A stretch of 64,000 nt of DNA from Brassica napus. Lineage: Eukaryota > Streptophyta > Magnoliopsida > Brassicales > Brassicaceae. The translations under genes and the position numbers were made by a program. The notes under the pieces are model-generated. The model searched no databases. It worked only from the letters and a program-made list of their open reading frames with translations, and had not been told where the DNA came from. The DNA is taken from assembly GCF_020379485.1 (NCBI RefSeq), contig NC_063452.1:35983608-36047607 (forward strand), in the 5' to 3' direction. Shown piece by piece: positions 32,815-42,500 of this stretch (position 1 is its first letter; every line of letters starts with the position of its first letter).

Positions 32815-34430
32815 CTAAACTTCATAAACCAGCTTCTAGCAAGGATATTGGTCGACACCGGAAGCTTGGCCGATATCATCTTCAAAAACACTCTCGAAAA
32901 AATGGAAATCAATCCATCCGAAATCACCCAAGATCCGAGCCCACTAGTAGGACTCTCGGGGGAAGCTACCATGACTCTCTGCATGATCAACCTCTCGGTT
33001 AAAGCCGACAGCATGACGAAAATCGTGGAGTTCTTGGTCATCGATCGACCCATGTCGTATAACGCGATCGTGGGAACTCAATGGCTGAATTCAATGCAAC
33101 CAGTCCCATAAACATACCACATCTGTCTCAAATTCCCAACCATTCACGGAAATGAGACCATCTGGGGAGATTGGAGAATCTCGCGAGTCTGCTTCGCTGC
33201 AGAATTAAAGCGAAAAAACCCATCGGTGGAGGCTCCGCCTAAAAAGAAAAAGAAATCGTCTGCCATTGACAACACCCTAGAACAAGACGAAAATGAAATC
33301 TTTTGGCAGTCACGCGTAGCCAAAGCCTTGGAAGGAAAATGCGAGCCGGCCTGCGAGCCCGTTGTCTCGGTATGCTTAGACAAAGTATTCCCAGATCGAT
33401 GTGTTGAAATTGGCGCGAACCTGAGCGAGTCTCTGAAATTCGAGCTCATAGCTTGTCTGAAAAAGAAATTGAACACGTTCGCATGGGCCGCGGAGGACAT
33501 GCCAGGGATTGATATCAACATCACATGTCACTAGCTCAACGTCGACCCGACTTTCAAACCTGTCAAACAAAAGAGACGAAATTTGGAACCAGAGAGCGCT
33601 GGTGCGGTTAACGACGAGGTTGAATAACTCCTCAAAGTCGGATCCATAACGGAGGTTAGGTATCACGACTGGCTCGCTAACCCTGTCGTTGTCAAAAAGA
33701 AAAACGGAAAGTGGCGAGTGTGCGTTGATTTCACCGATCTTAATAAGGCATGTCCAAAGGATAGCTTCCCACTGCCACATATCGATCGCTTGGTTAAAGC
33801 GACAGCTGGTAACAAACTTTTGTCTTTCATGGACGCATTCTCCGGGTACAATCAGATCATAATGAACCCCGACGATCAAGAGAAAACCGTATTCATAACT
33901 GACCGCGGCACTTACTGCTACTGGGTGATGCCGTTCGGTCTTAAGAATGCTGGCGCAACTTACCAACGACTCATCAACTGTATGTTCTCCGAACAAATCG
34001 GAAAAACAATGGAGGTGTACATAGATGATATGCTCGTAAAATCCCTTGAAGAGCGAGATCATATCACTCACCTCCAAGAATGCTTCAAAAGACTAAACCT
34101 ACACAATATGAAAATCAACCCCGCGAAATGCAGGTTTGAAGAAGCATCGGGAGAATTCTTGGGGTATCTCGTCACCTTCCGCGGAATGAAGGTCAATCCA
34201 AAACAGATCACCGCGTTGATCGAAATGGTGTCGCCAAGAACAAAGCGAGAGTGTAGAAATTGACCGGAAGAGTCGCAGCACTCAACCGCTTTATCCCGCT
34301 GTCAAGGGATAAGTGTTTGCCTTTCTACGACACCTTGAAGGGGAACAAGAAATTCGAGTGGACCGAAGAATGCGAAAAAACTTTCCAATAGCTGAAACAC
34401 TACTTGGCCACTCCCCCGGTGCTCGCAAAA
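32815..34430 (+). pseudogene. Tat-lineage protease and reverse transcriptase fragment
   Basis: Protease first: 'RILVDTGSLADIIF' (catalytic DTG at about 32853) and 'YNAIVGTQWLNSM'. After a stop at 33109-33111 comes a linker frame (33226-33534) ending 'EDMPGIDINITCH' and another stop. The RT (from about 33540) has 'VVVKKKNGKWRVCVDFTDLN', 'FMDAFSGYNQI', 'VMPFGLKNAGATYQRL' and the catalytic 'VYIDDMLVKS' at about 34015-34044. A frame shift near 34255 carries the sequence on to the RNase H border ('KCLPFYDTLKGNKKFEW'). The fragment is cut at 34430 by an Athila-like LTR. At least three stops and one frameshift: dead. Confidence 0.8.
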
Positions 34431-35749
34431 TGATACTACTCAAATTACCCTAAGGAGTGATTTATACTCTCTCAAATAAGAGGTCGAGTTGTAGTACTTA
34501 GGGATCGAAATCACAGGGAGCTAGGGAACCTAAGAAATCTAATATGATTTGTTAAGCTAGATGGTTTTAGAGATTTAAATGTAAATTGCAGTTTTATATT
34601 GAACAAGTGTTTGTTCAATTGATTGGTTGAGGTTTTGGTGCTTAAAAAGGAAATAGTTAGACTTAGGTTTTTTATTCAGAAAACTTGAGATTATAATCCT
34701 ACAGATGTCTAATGAGTTGTATGCATGATAATGTAAAGCTCAACTACTTAGTCAACAATTCTATCAGCTTTCGCATGTTTAGACTTGTCTATTAAATAGA
34801 TCTGATGATCTCAACTATCGTATGTCGACCAATTAGAAAATGTCGATCGATGATCCTATACGGATATCGATGCATACACATTTCGCTCCGTCGATCGATT
34901 TTTCAATAATGATATCGATCGACGCACTTCTAGTTAAGCTTTATGCGCAGGTTGAATGATAGCTTACTAAGCTCACTAGATCAGCTCTCGCCTTACTCAT
35001 AGCAAGAAACTTAGCTCAGTTAGAATGTTTTCAGGATGAGAATGAAGCTCTTGCTTTTATCTATCAATCCTATGGCAAGTTCTAGGTAGCTAATCTAGAG
35101 ACAAACATTAATGAACAATCCTAATGACAATTACCACAACTCAGCAATCTATAGTTGGGACTAGTCCCTCATAGCCTATTTAAACCCTAAAATCTAACAA
35201 TTGAACTACTCAGACATGGCTAAGCAATTCATAATAGCAGTTAGGTAAGAAAACTTCATTAGAATAGTAAATAGATATTAATGGAGTTCCAATCACAAAT
35301 TATAACTTTGGATCTTCTCTCCAATCTATCAAAATCCTAGAAAACTTTGCTGTGAAAATAATAAAATAAGAAAAGCACACTTTGCTTCTAACATGGTGGC
35401 AAAGCTTATATAATTAGGTTTAAACTTGTCAGGGGTAATCTTGTAAATTGGTGAAGACTTGGGCTTCAAGTCGGCTGTGACCAAACGGGCTTTCTGCGCT
35501 CTTCGCTGTCGATCTATGTCAAGAAATGAATATCGATCGATTATTCCTCTCCAATATCGACCGATGGTCGAGCTCGATGGTCATCTCGGGTGCTTACTCC
35601 AAATATCTCCAGAATGCTCCAAAATCATCACTTATCTCCAAATCACTCCTGATCTTATAAGTATAATAAATAGACTCTATAATATAATAGTTATTAGTAA
35701 AAATACCTATAAACCATGGATGAAAATGGGTCAAATACATAGTCTATCA
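34431..35749 (-). repeat. Athila-like LTR, minus strand
   Basis: 1319 bp. On the minus strand it starts TGATAG right after the purine tract GTCTGGGGGAG and ends AGTAGTATCA. It matches LTR copies 1 and 2 in order and carries TCGATCGA motifs near 34850-34925 and 35510-35570. It interrupts the Tat RT fragment at 34430. Confidence 0.75.
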
Positions 35750-36636
35750 ACTCCCCCAGACTTACCATTTTGCTTGTCCTCAAGCAAAACAAACAGGCAG
35801 TCTCTTTGAAAGAAGTTTGAAAACAGCAGGGACTCACATGATTTAAAACTTGGAATCATAACCTCTACAATATTGCAATCCACATCTAAGAAGTCCTAAT
35901 CACAAAAGCACATTATACCATATCCTAGCTTAGCAACCAAATTCATCTAGCCAACAACTTAGCAAATCTTGTCTGACATTCCCTTCTACCAACCTCATTT
36001 CTTAGCAGAAATAAAAGTGTAGGCTTTACCTTGGAGGTATCGATCATAGGATGCAAGGACTTTCAAACAAGTATCTGGACCTTTAGGTAAACATTAGTTC
36101 ATATCCTCTCTCTCTACTAATTTTCTCTCTTAGTCAAAATCTGCTTATATTAGCAAGATCATTGAATAAGATTGGACAGGCTTCCATGAATCAAGCCTTA
36201 ATGGTGGTTGCCACCAAGTCTTGTTAACTTCTTTTTGACCTATATCCTAGGATTATTTGTGATGCAAGCCTTAATGGTTGTAGCCACCAAGTCCTGTTCT
36301 AATCCTTTACCTATAGAATTCTTATGAAATAAGCTTTAATGGTTGTAGACACCAAATCCTGTTCGAATTCCTTCCTAATAAATCTCTAATAGTTATATAT
36401 ATATATATATATAATATTTTTTTTTAATTATCTATATTTCGAAAATAGAGAGAGAAAGAGTGATTAATCTATCTACACAAGGCTTTACCTTCCAGACTTG
36501 TTTGAAGAATCTGATTCCATGCATACCAAGCCCGAAGATAAGCAGTTGTGTCAAGTTTAGTGTTGGAGGTCAGCTTTGGTTCCTTCAAACAATCTCAGCA
36601 AGTGTGAATAGTTGACAGGTTGATCTACTTTAGTAC
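35750..36636 (-). mobile_element. 3' internal region of the minus-strand Athila-like element
   Basis: Begins at the polypurine tract (35751-35761 on +) with the adjoining TTTGCTTGAGGACAAGCAAA inverted repeat at 35769-35788. Three imperfect copies of a unit with AAGCCTTAATGGTTGTAG-like cores and 'CACCAAGTC' lie at 36190-36375. An AT microsatellite is at 36395-36412. No gene. Cut at 36636 by a CACTA-like end. Confidence 0.55.
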
Positions 36637-37110
36637 CACTACAAGAAGTATGTACATTCTTAGCTCACGAAAAATGCTATAGTAGGGCTTTCATAGCGTT
36701 TTCTCATATGGTATGTCATCGGCAGCCATCATAGGTACCCCATCTACGATAGTATTTTTTTTTTACGCTACGTAATGTGTAGATATGATAGCAATACTTA
36801 GATGATGTTATCAACATAACTGTAACACTATTTTTTCGTTACAAAATGATTACAAATCATATTTCTTGCTATTATAGGTCCATCTACAATAGCAATGGTA
36901 TATTGCAATAATATTTTTTATTTATAACATTGTAAAATGCTGTGAAATTATTGGTAAAATTTATAATTAGAAATAAAATAATTGAGATTACACCAGAAAT
37001 AATTATAATTAAAAATAAAATAAATTTTATTTATAAACTAAAATTGGTTTACAAATAAATTTCAGGTTATAAAACAAAACAACAATTAAAAGAATCTAAG
37101 TAAAATCAGA
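36637..37110 (+). mobile_element. CACTA-like transposon end (partial)
   Basis: Starts CACTACAAGAAG, the consensus terminus of plant CACTA (En/Spm) elements, and is followed by several short GCTAT/ATAGC subterminal motifs (36674, 36695, 36759-36810, 36880-36900). The matching right end CTTGTAGTG was not found in the window, so only one end is supported. Confidence 0.45.
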
Positions 37111-37119
37111 AAAAAACTA
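37111..37119. repeat. Target-site duplication (left) of the MULE
   Basis: AAAAAACTA, repeated at 46081-46089. A 9-bp duplication is the hallmark of Mutator-like elements. Confidence 0.8.
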
Positions 37120-37910
37120 GGGAAAATTGCCAAATATGACTCACAACTTGATTTCAAACACAAAGGTTAACCCAAATTTGAAACAAATGCAAAAGTAACC
37201 TAAAAGGCTATTGAAATTACAACCAACCCCTTGTGAACAAACAAAAAAACCAAAATTTTTTTACGTTTCTAACCCCCGTAAGTCGTCTGCCCAGACGACT
37301 TTCCAGTAAGTCGTCCAGACGACTTTCCAGGAAGTCGTCCAGACGATTTTCCAGTAAGTCGTCCAGACGACTTACCAGAAAGTCGTCCAGACGACTTATC
37401 TGGACTAGTTTTACTTAGAAATAATTTAAAAATTTTGTAAAAAATATTTTGATAAGCGAAAAATTGAAATCATGTAATTACCATATGTTTTAAGAGATAT
37501 AAATTAAGATATAACAAAAGTTAATTGTTTTCAACATAGATGAGTGAAAGTAGTGAGTCATGATATTCTTTGGTTTAGGTTTTGCCAACATATGTTGTAG
37601 TATTGTATGTGTTCTTAGGGTTAGATTTTGGAATGCATAAATGTTTTTTTGAAAACTTTAAAATTTACCTAAGTGTTTTAATTCTGTGTATATTAAACAC
37701 TATTTAAGTATAACTACGGGTTTATAACGTGGTTAGTTAGTTAATTTAGTCAATTTAGTTTAGGGGTTAAATTTAGGGTCTGGGACGACTTACTAGTAAG
37801 TCGCCTGATGTACAGTATTCAACAGACGACTTACTAGTAAGTCGTCCAAACCGGACCAAACCTTTAATTTTACAATGTACTTTTAAACCTAACCGGATTA
37901 TTTACCGGCC
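37120..37910. repeat. Left subterminal region with AAGTCGTC motifs
   Basis: Between the left end and the ULP gene promoter. A cluster at 37275-37405 has GTCGTC-core motifs about every 10-20 bases, alternating strand; a second, smaller cluster lies at 37785-37850. The rest is AT-rich. Confidence 0.8.
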
Positions 37911-37911
37911 A

Positions 37912-37919
37912 TATATAAG
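37912..37919 (+). promoter_or_regulatory. TATA box of the ULP1-like gene
   Basis: TATATAAG, about 250 bp before a 5'-UTR intron donor (GTAAGT at 38170), with a pyrimidine-rich leader containing many CGTTCTCA/TCGCCG repeats (37990-38100). The position fits a class II core promoter. Confidence 0.6.
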
Positions 37920-38399
37920 GTGTTTTTTTTTTCACTGTTTATCGAAAATCAGAAGCCGTTTCTCTCAAAGGCGATTTCGAAGGCGATTTCCGTCGATTCT
38001 CTCTAATCCATCGTTCTCATCGTTCTCATCGTTCTCACCGCCGGTTATCTCTCCGCCGTTATCACCGTCGTTCTCACCACCGTTCTCACAGCCGCTTCCT
38101 CTATTTAAGATCCGAGAGGAAACCCTAGCGCGCATTCTCTCAGAGGCGTTTCGTTGAACTCCGCCGCCGGTAAGTTATATCTCTTACTGTTGAGTGATTG
38201 ATTGAGGAAAAGATGAACATAAAACTGGAAGTCTTGGAAGACTTATAATTAAGTCGTCTGGGAAGTCTTCCAGCTGGAAGACTTCCCAGACGACTTAATT
38301 ATAAGTCTTTCAGCTGGAAAACTTGCCAGACGACTTAATTATAAGTCTTTGATTGTTTGAGATGGTTGTCTTTGATTGTTTTGCAGGCAGACAAAAAAA

Positions 38400-41300
38400 A
38401 TGGAGATGCCAGAACTCTCCCGTAGGATATATACATTAGGGGAAGAGTCCCCCGCAGTGCATAGCATTTCGTATCATACTTGTTGGACGTTGCATGCTGC
38501 TTTAAAGAAAGCTCTTCATGATGACGAATTTGAAGAGCTGAAGGAGTCGAAGTTGGGAGTTTTCATCAAGTTCCAAGAGCTGGGATTTGATTGGGCTTCA
38601 AGGCTGGTTCACTACATGCTCGGTTTCCAGCTGGACATAAAGAAGAAGTATGAGCTGTGGAGTCTCGTTGGTCCAGAACCTGTGAGGTTTTCACTATTAG
38701 AGTTTGAACACCTCACTGGTCTAAACTGCGAGTACATCGAGGACCTTGAGAGACCTCACTCTGTTGTTACAAAGGAGTTGACTTCTTTTTGGGAGATGCT
38801 GGGAGTTCATGTCGAAGCTGGGCCATCTACTCAGGAGATAATAGCAGCACTTGAGAGATGCGAAGGGTGGTCTCGGGATGATCGCAAGCGGCTCGCGTAC
38901 CTTGCCATTTTCACTGGATACATTGAAGGGAGAAAGTATTCAACCCCTACACGGGTTAGTCTGGCAAGGCTAGTGATGGAGCTAGAACGGTTTGAGAATT
39001 ATCCATGGGGGAGAGTCGCGTTTAAGGTGCTGATGGACTCTGTGAAGGGCAGAGATATTTCGGGTTGTTACACTATTAATGGGTTTGCGCAAGCTCTCCA
39101 GGTCTGGGTGTACACAGCTCTTCCGGAACTGGGTGCTACTTTTGGTAATCCTCTCCCAAACAATCCGTCTCCCCCGATACTGGCTTACAAGGGTCGCAAA
39201 GGACGCAAACAGTTTAAAGAGGCTATCCTCAGTCAGGTATTTACTTCAATCTGGAAGACTTCGCAGAAAACTTATAATTAAGTCGTCTGATAAGTCTTCC
39301 AATTAGACGACTTAGTAGAAGACTTATAATTAAGTCGTCTGGAAAGTCTTCCAGCTGGATGACTTAGTAGAAGCCTTATAATTAAGTCGTCTGGGAAGAC
39401 TATCCAGACTACTTAATTATAAGTCTTCTACTAAGTCTTCCAGCTGGAAGACTTTACAGACGACTTAATTATAAGTCGTCTACTAAGTCGTCCAGCTGGA
39501 AGACTTTCCAGACGACTTAATTATAAGTCGTCTGTGAAGTCTTTTCTTTCCATCTTTCTTAATCCGTCAAATATCTAAGTTCATATTTTCTATTTACTGC
39601 AGACTAGGGTGATCAACTTTATTCAAAAGGACACTGGTGAAATGTTTCCAAAATGGGAGTTTGATGTTGAGGACCCGCTCGCGGAGAACATAATTAAACT
39701 CATGTTTGTGAAGAAACCGTGGAAGTGGACCATGGATTGCTGGGAAGTCACCGGTACTTGGGTCAATACAAAGTCGGCGGTTGTGAGTCCAGCGAAGAAA
39801 AAGGTAGTGAAGGAAGACAGTCCAAGACCTCGGAAGAAAGCTCGTAAAGAGGCACCTGCTGAAGCTAGTGAAGAGGCAGCTGCAGAGGCTAGTGAAGAGG
39901 CAGCTGCAGAGGGTAGTGAAGAGGTGACTACGACTGTTGGTGGTTTGACCGAAGAGGATATTAAAACTATGTTCAAGGACATAGCTGATGCCATGAGGGA
40001 AGGGTTTGGGACGTGCCTTAAGGAGATCAAGTATCTGTCGGAAAGGGTGGAAGCTGTGGAGAAGAAGGTTGGTATCACCACAAAACGGAAAGGGACATCA
40101 TCTCAAAACACTACCTCTCCACCTAAACCGACGCTCGAACCCGGGGTTAATAACAAATCCTTGGATTTTATATATGTATTTTGTTTCATGTTTGAAGACA
40201 CTCATTGGTTATTATTGTATAAACCCATCTTGTATATTGCAGAGTGAAAGTGTCAATGGGATGAACGCGGGAAGGAAGAGCTTGGCGGAGGATAAAGGTC
40301 CAGATATGCCCGCAGCTGTGCCCGCAGATGCTAGTTCCTCGGAAGATAAAGCTCCAGAACCGAGCCTTGTTCTATTGGACAAAAATCAATCCACTGTTTC
40401 AGATTTGCAGAAAGAGGATGCTAGATATCTAGAAAAGAAGGATGCTGCTTTGGCACTTTGCCGTGCAAAGAGTGATCGAACAAGGAAACTTGTCCGATCA
40501 CAGAAATCTCCTTATACGGCAAACAGGACGGCCAGAGTGATCATTTCAAACAAAAATCTTTATCCAGGCTATAATCCTTTTGCACCAATTGACAAGAATA
40601 AGTTGAGGGAGCTCGCTGAGTGGTTGAAATCTTGTCCGTAAGTGTTTGCTTTTCACATAATAGCTTGCTTTTTACATAATAGCTTGCTTTTCCCATAAAA
40701 CCTGATTGCTTTTCAACATTTTGTGTTTGCAGTTATTATAGAACAGCTCTCGATAAAAAACCACGTAAAAGTAGAACTTGGTGGTATCAAATCCTCCGAA
40801 CCTCCCTAGAGTGGCTGGAGGACTGTGTAAGTCTTCTGCTATGACGTAGACAACTTACTTGTAAGTCGTCTGGTAAGTCATCTACGTAGAAGACTTACCA
40901 CTAAGTCGTCTGATATCTTCTGACTTGTACTTTATTTTATATACAGCATATTGATGCTTGGATAAATGTGCTGAGGAAGAGGTACAACGCTAACCCACAA
41001 CATTTCAGGAGCGAGAGAATGTGCTTCCTTGATCATCTCTTTGCTCAGCAATGGAGATTCAACTTCAAGGATTTTAAGGACTCGAAGTCCGATCAAAACG
41101 GTTTAGGAAGAAGACTCCCTGGTGGGGCGTGGAATTATTATGCAGGCACTATACCATCATTTTGCCAATCGAACAAGATTTGGGGGACGGATATTGATGA
41201 TATCTATGCTCCAGTAAACTTCGCCGACAGTCACTGGATTGCTATTTGGATATCGATCCCTAAGAGGCACATAGTCGTCTTTGACAGCATTTGTTCCAGT

Positions 41301-41654
41301 ATCTCCCCAGAAGAACTCGATGTGGTAATGGAGCCTTTTCTCTACATGGTCCCTTATCTGCTTGTTGAGTGCGCTTCCTCAGACGAACTACGTGCCCAAT
41401 ACAGCCTGGAGCCATTCACATATGAGAGACCGACCAATATACCTCCGGCCCGAGCTGGTGATTGTGGCGTGTACACTCTAAAGTACATTGAATGTCATGC
41501 TCTTGGGATCGAGTTTAGTAAAAAAGACTTTGCTAAGGCCAACGGGAAGAGTATGAGGGATAAGATGGCAGTGGATATATTTCAAGAGCTTCCTGACGCG
41601 CATGAGTTCGAAAACAAGGACATGGATGACATCCTGGGTACGTATGACGGGTGA
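38400..41654 (+). CDS. ULP1-like cysteine protease with DUF1985 domain (MULE-borne)
   Basis: Coding exons 38400-39236, 39603-40145, 40243-40637, 40733-40826, 40947-41654, all with GT-AG introns; 2577 nt, 858 codons. An additional 5'-UTR intron is likely at 38170-38386. Residues about 30-270 form a DUF1985-type domain ('LGVFIKFQELGFDWASRLVHYML', 'FSLLEFEHLTGLNC'). The middle is basic, then Glu/Ala repeats (EASEEAAA). The C-terminal C48 peptidase domain has the catalytic His in 'FADSHWIAIW' (about 719), Asp in 'VVFDSI' (about 736) and Cys in 'GDCGVYTLKY' (about 796). The Gln usually found about six residues before the Cys is Pro here. C48 enzymes cut SUMO-like modifiers; what this one does for the transposon is not known. 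Intact frame. Confidence 0.85.
39237..39602 (+). repeat. Intron 1 of the ULP1-like gene, filled with AAGTCGTC/AAGTCTTC palindromes
   Basis: Nearly the whole 366-bp intron consists of alternating sense and antisense motifs such as GACGACTTAATTATAAGTCG and AGTCTTCCAGCTGGAAGACT. The array can fold into long hairpins in RNA. Confidence 0.9.
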
Positions 41655-42308
41655 TAAACAGGCCACTTTAGATGATTTTGTATGATAGATTAGGCTGATG
41701 TGTGTATTTGAACTTGATCCCTATTTGGTATTTGAACTTGATCCCTATTTTGTAACTATATTATGCGCAGAAGACTTACAGTTAAGTCGTCTGGATGACT
41801 TAACTATAAGTAGTCTGGAAAGTCTTCTGAGCAGTGACCTTTTGTAACTATATTTCGGATAATATAAAGGGCAAGACCATCTCAAATTTGTTTGGTAGTG
41901 CAATTTGACAAAGAAGTTGACACAGATAAGTTCATAACACAAATTTTTAGTACATAGACTGAACACTGGACGACTAACTTGAAGGTCTTCTGGAAGAAAA
42001 AACTCTGGACGACTAACTGGATGACCTTCTGGACGACTTAATTGAAGGTCTTCTGGAAGACTAAACACTGGACGACTAACTGGATGACCTTCTGGACGAC
42101 TTAATTAAAGGTCTTCTGGAAGACTAAACACTGGACGACTAACTGGACGACCTTCTGGACGACTTAATTGAAGGTCTTCTGGAATACTAAACACTGGACG
42201 ACTAACTTGAAGGTCTTCTGGAAGAAAAAACCCTGGACGACTAACTGGACGACCTTCTAGACGACTTAACTGAAGGTCTTCTGGAAGACTAAACACTGGA
42301 CGACTTAC
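41655..42308. repeat. Intergenic tandem motif array between ULP and mudrA genes
   Basis: From about 41940 to 42305 a unit of roughly 66 bp is repeated about five times: a block reading GGACGACTAACTGGA(T/C)GACC, then TTCTGGACGACTTAATTGAAGG and TCTTCTGGAAGACTAAACACT, with some shortened copies. It lies downstream of both convergent genes, where their 3' ends meet. Open frames here ('FSLPEDLQLSRPEGRPVSRP' repeats on the minus strand) reflect the repeat. Confidence 0.85.
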
Positions 42309-42500
42309 AATGTGGTTTCGTATGGCCAGTTTCCTTGCATTTTGAGCATCTATAAGCCCTGTGTTGCTTCTGGGGTTTGCGTCCTCTCATCCTGGATAGC
42401 TCCAACCAAGATTGCCATCTTGATTTCTTCCGGAGGAAAGCATGTGCGTTCCTCAACTTGTTGTCCAACACAAGGATATATATTCTCTGAGTATCCTGCA
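42309..42500 (-). pseudogene. C-terminal zinc knuckle of the transposase, in a shifted frame
   Basis: The minus frame ending at 42289 reads 'RMRGRKPQKQHRAYRC' and then a CCHC knuckle, CSKCKETGHTKPHC (Cys, Cys, His, Cys). Most mudrA proteins end with such a knuckle. It overlaps the last 50 codons of the 739-codon frame, which therefore probably reads past a 1-base indel or an unrecognised small intron between about 42400 and 42480. Confidence 0.6.

Noticed and set aside
42105..42296. ORF with repeated 'SLPEDLQLSRPEG' segments
   Set aside because: Translation of the 66-bp tandem motif array between the two MULE genes.
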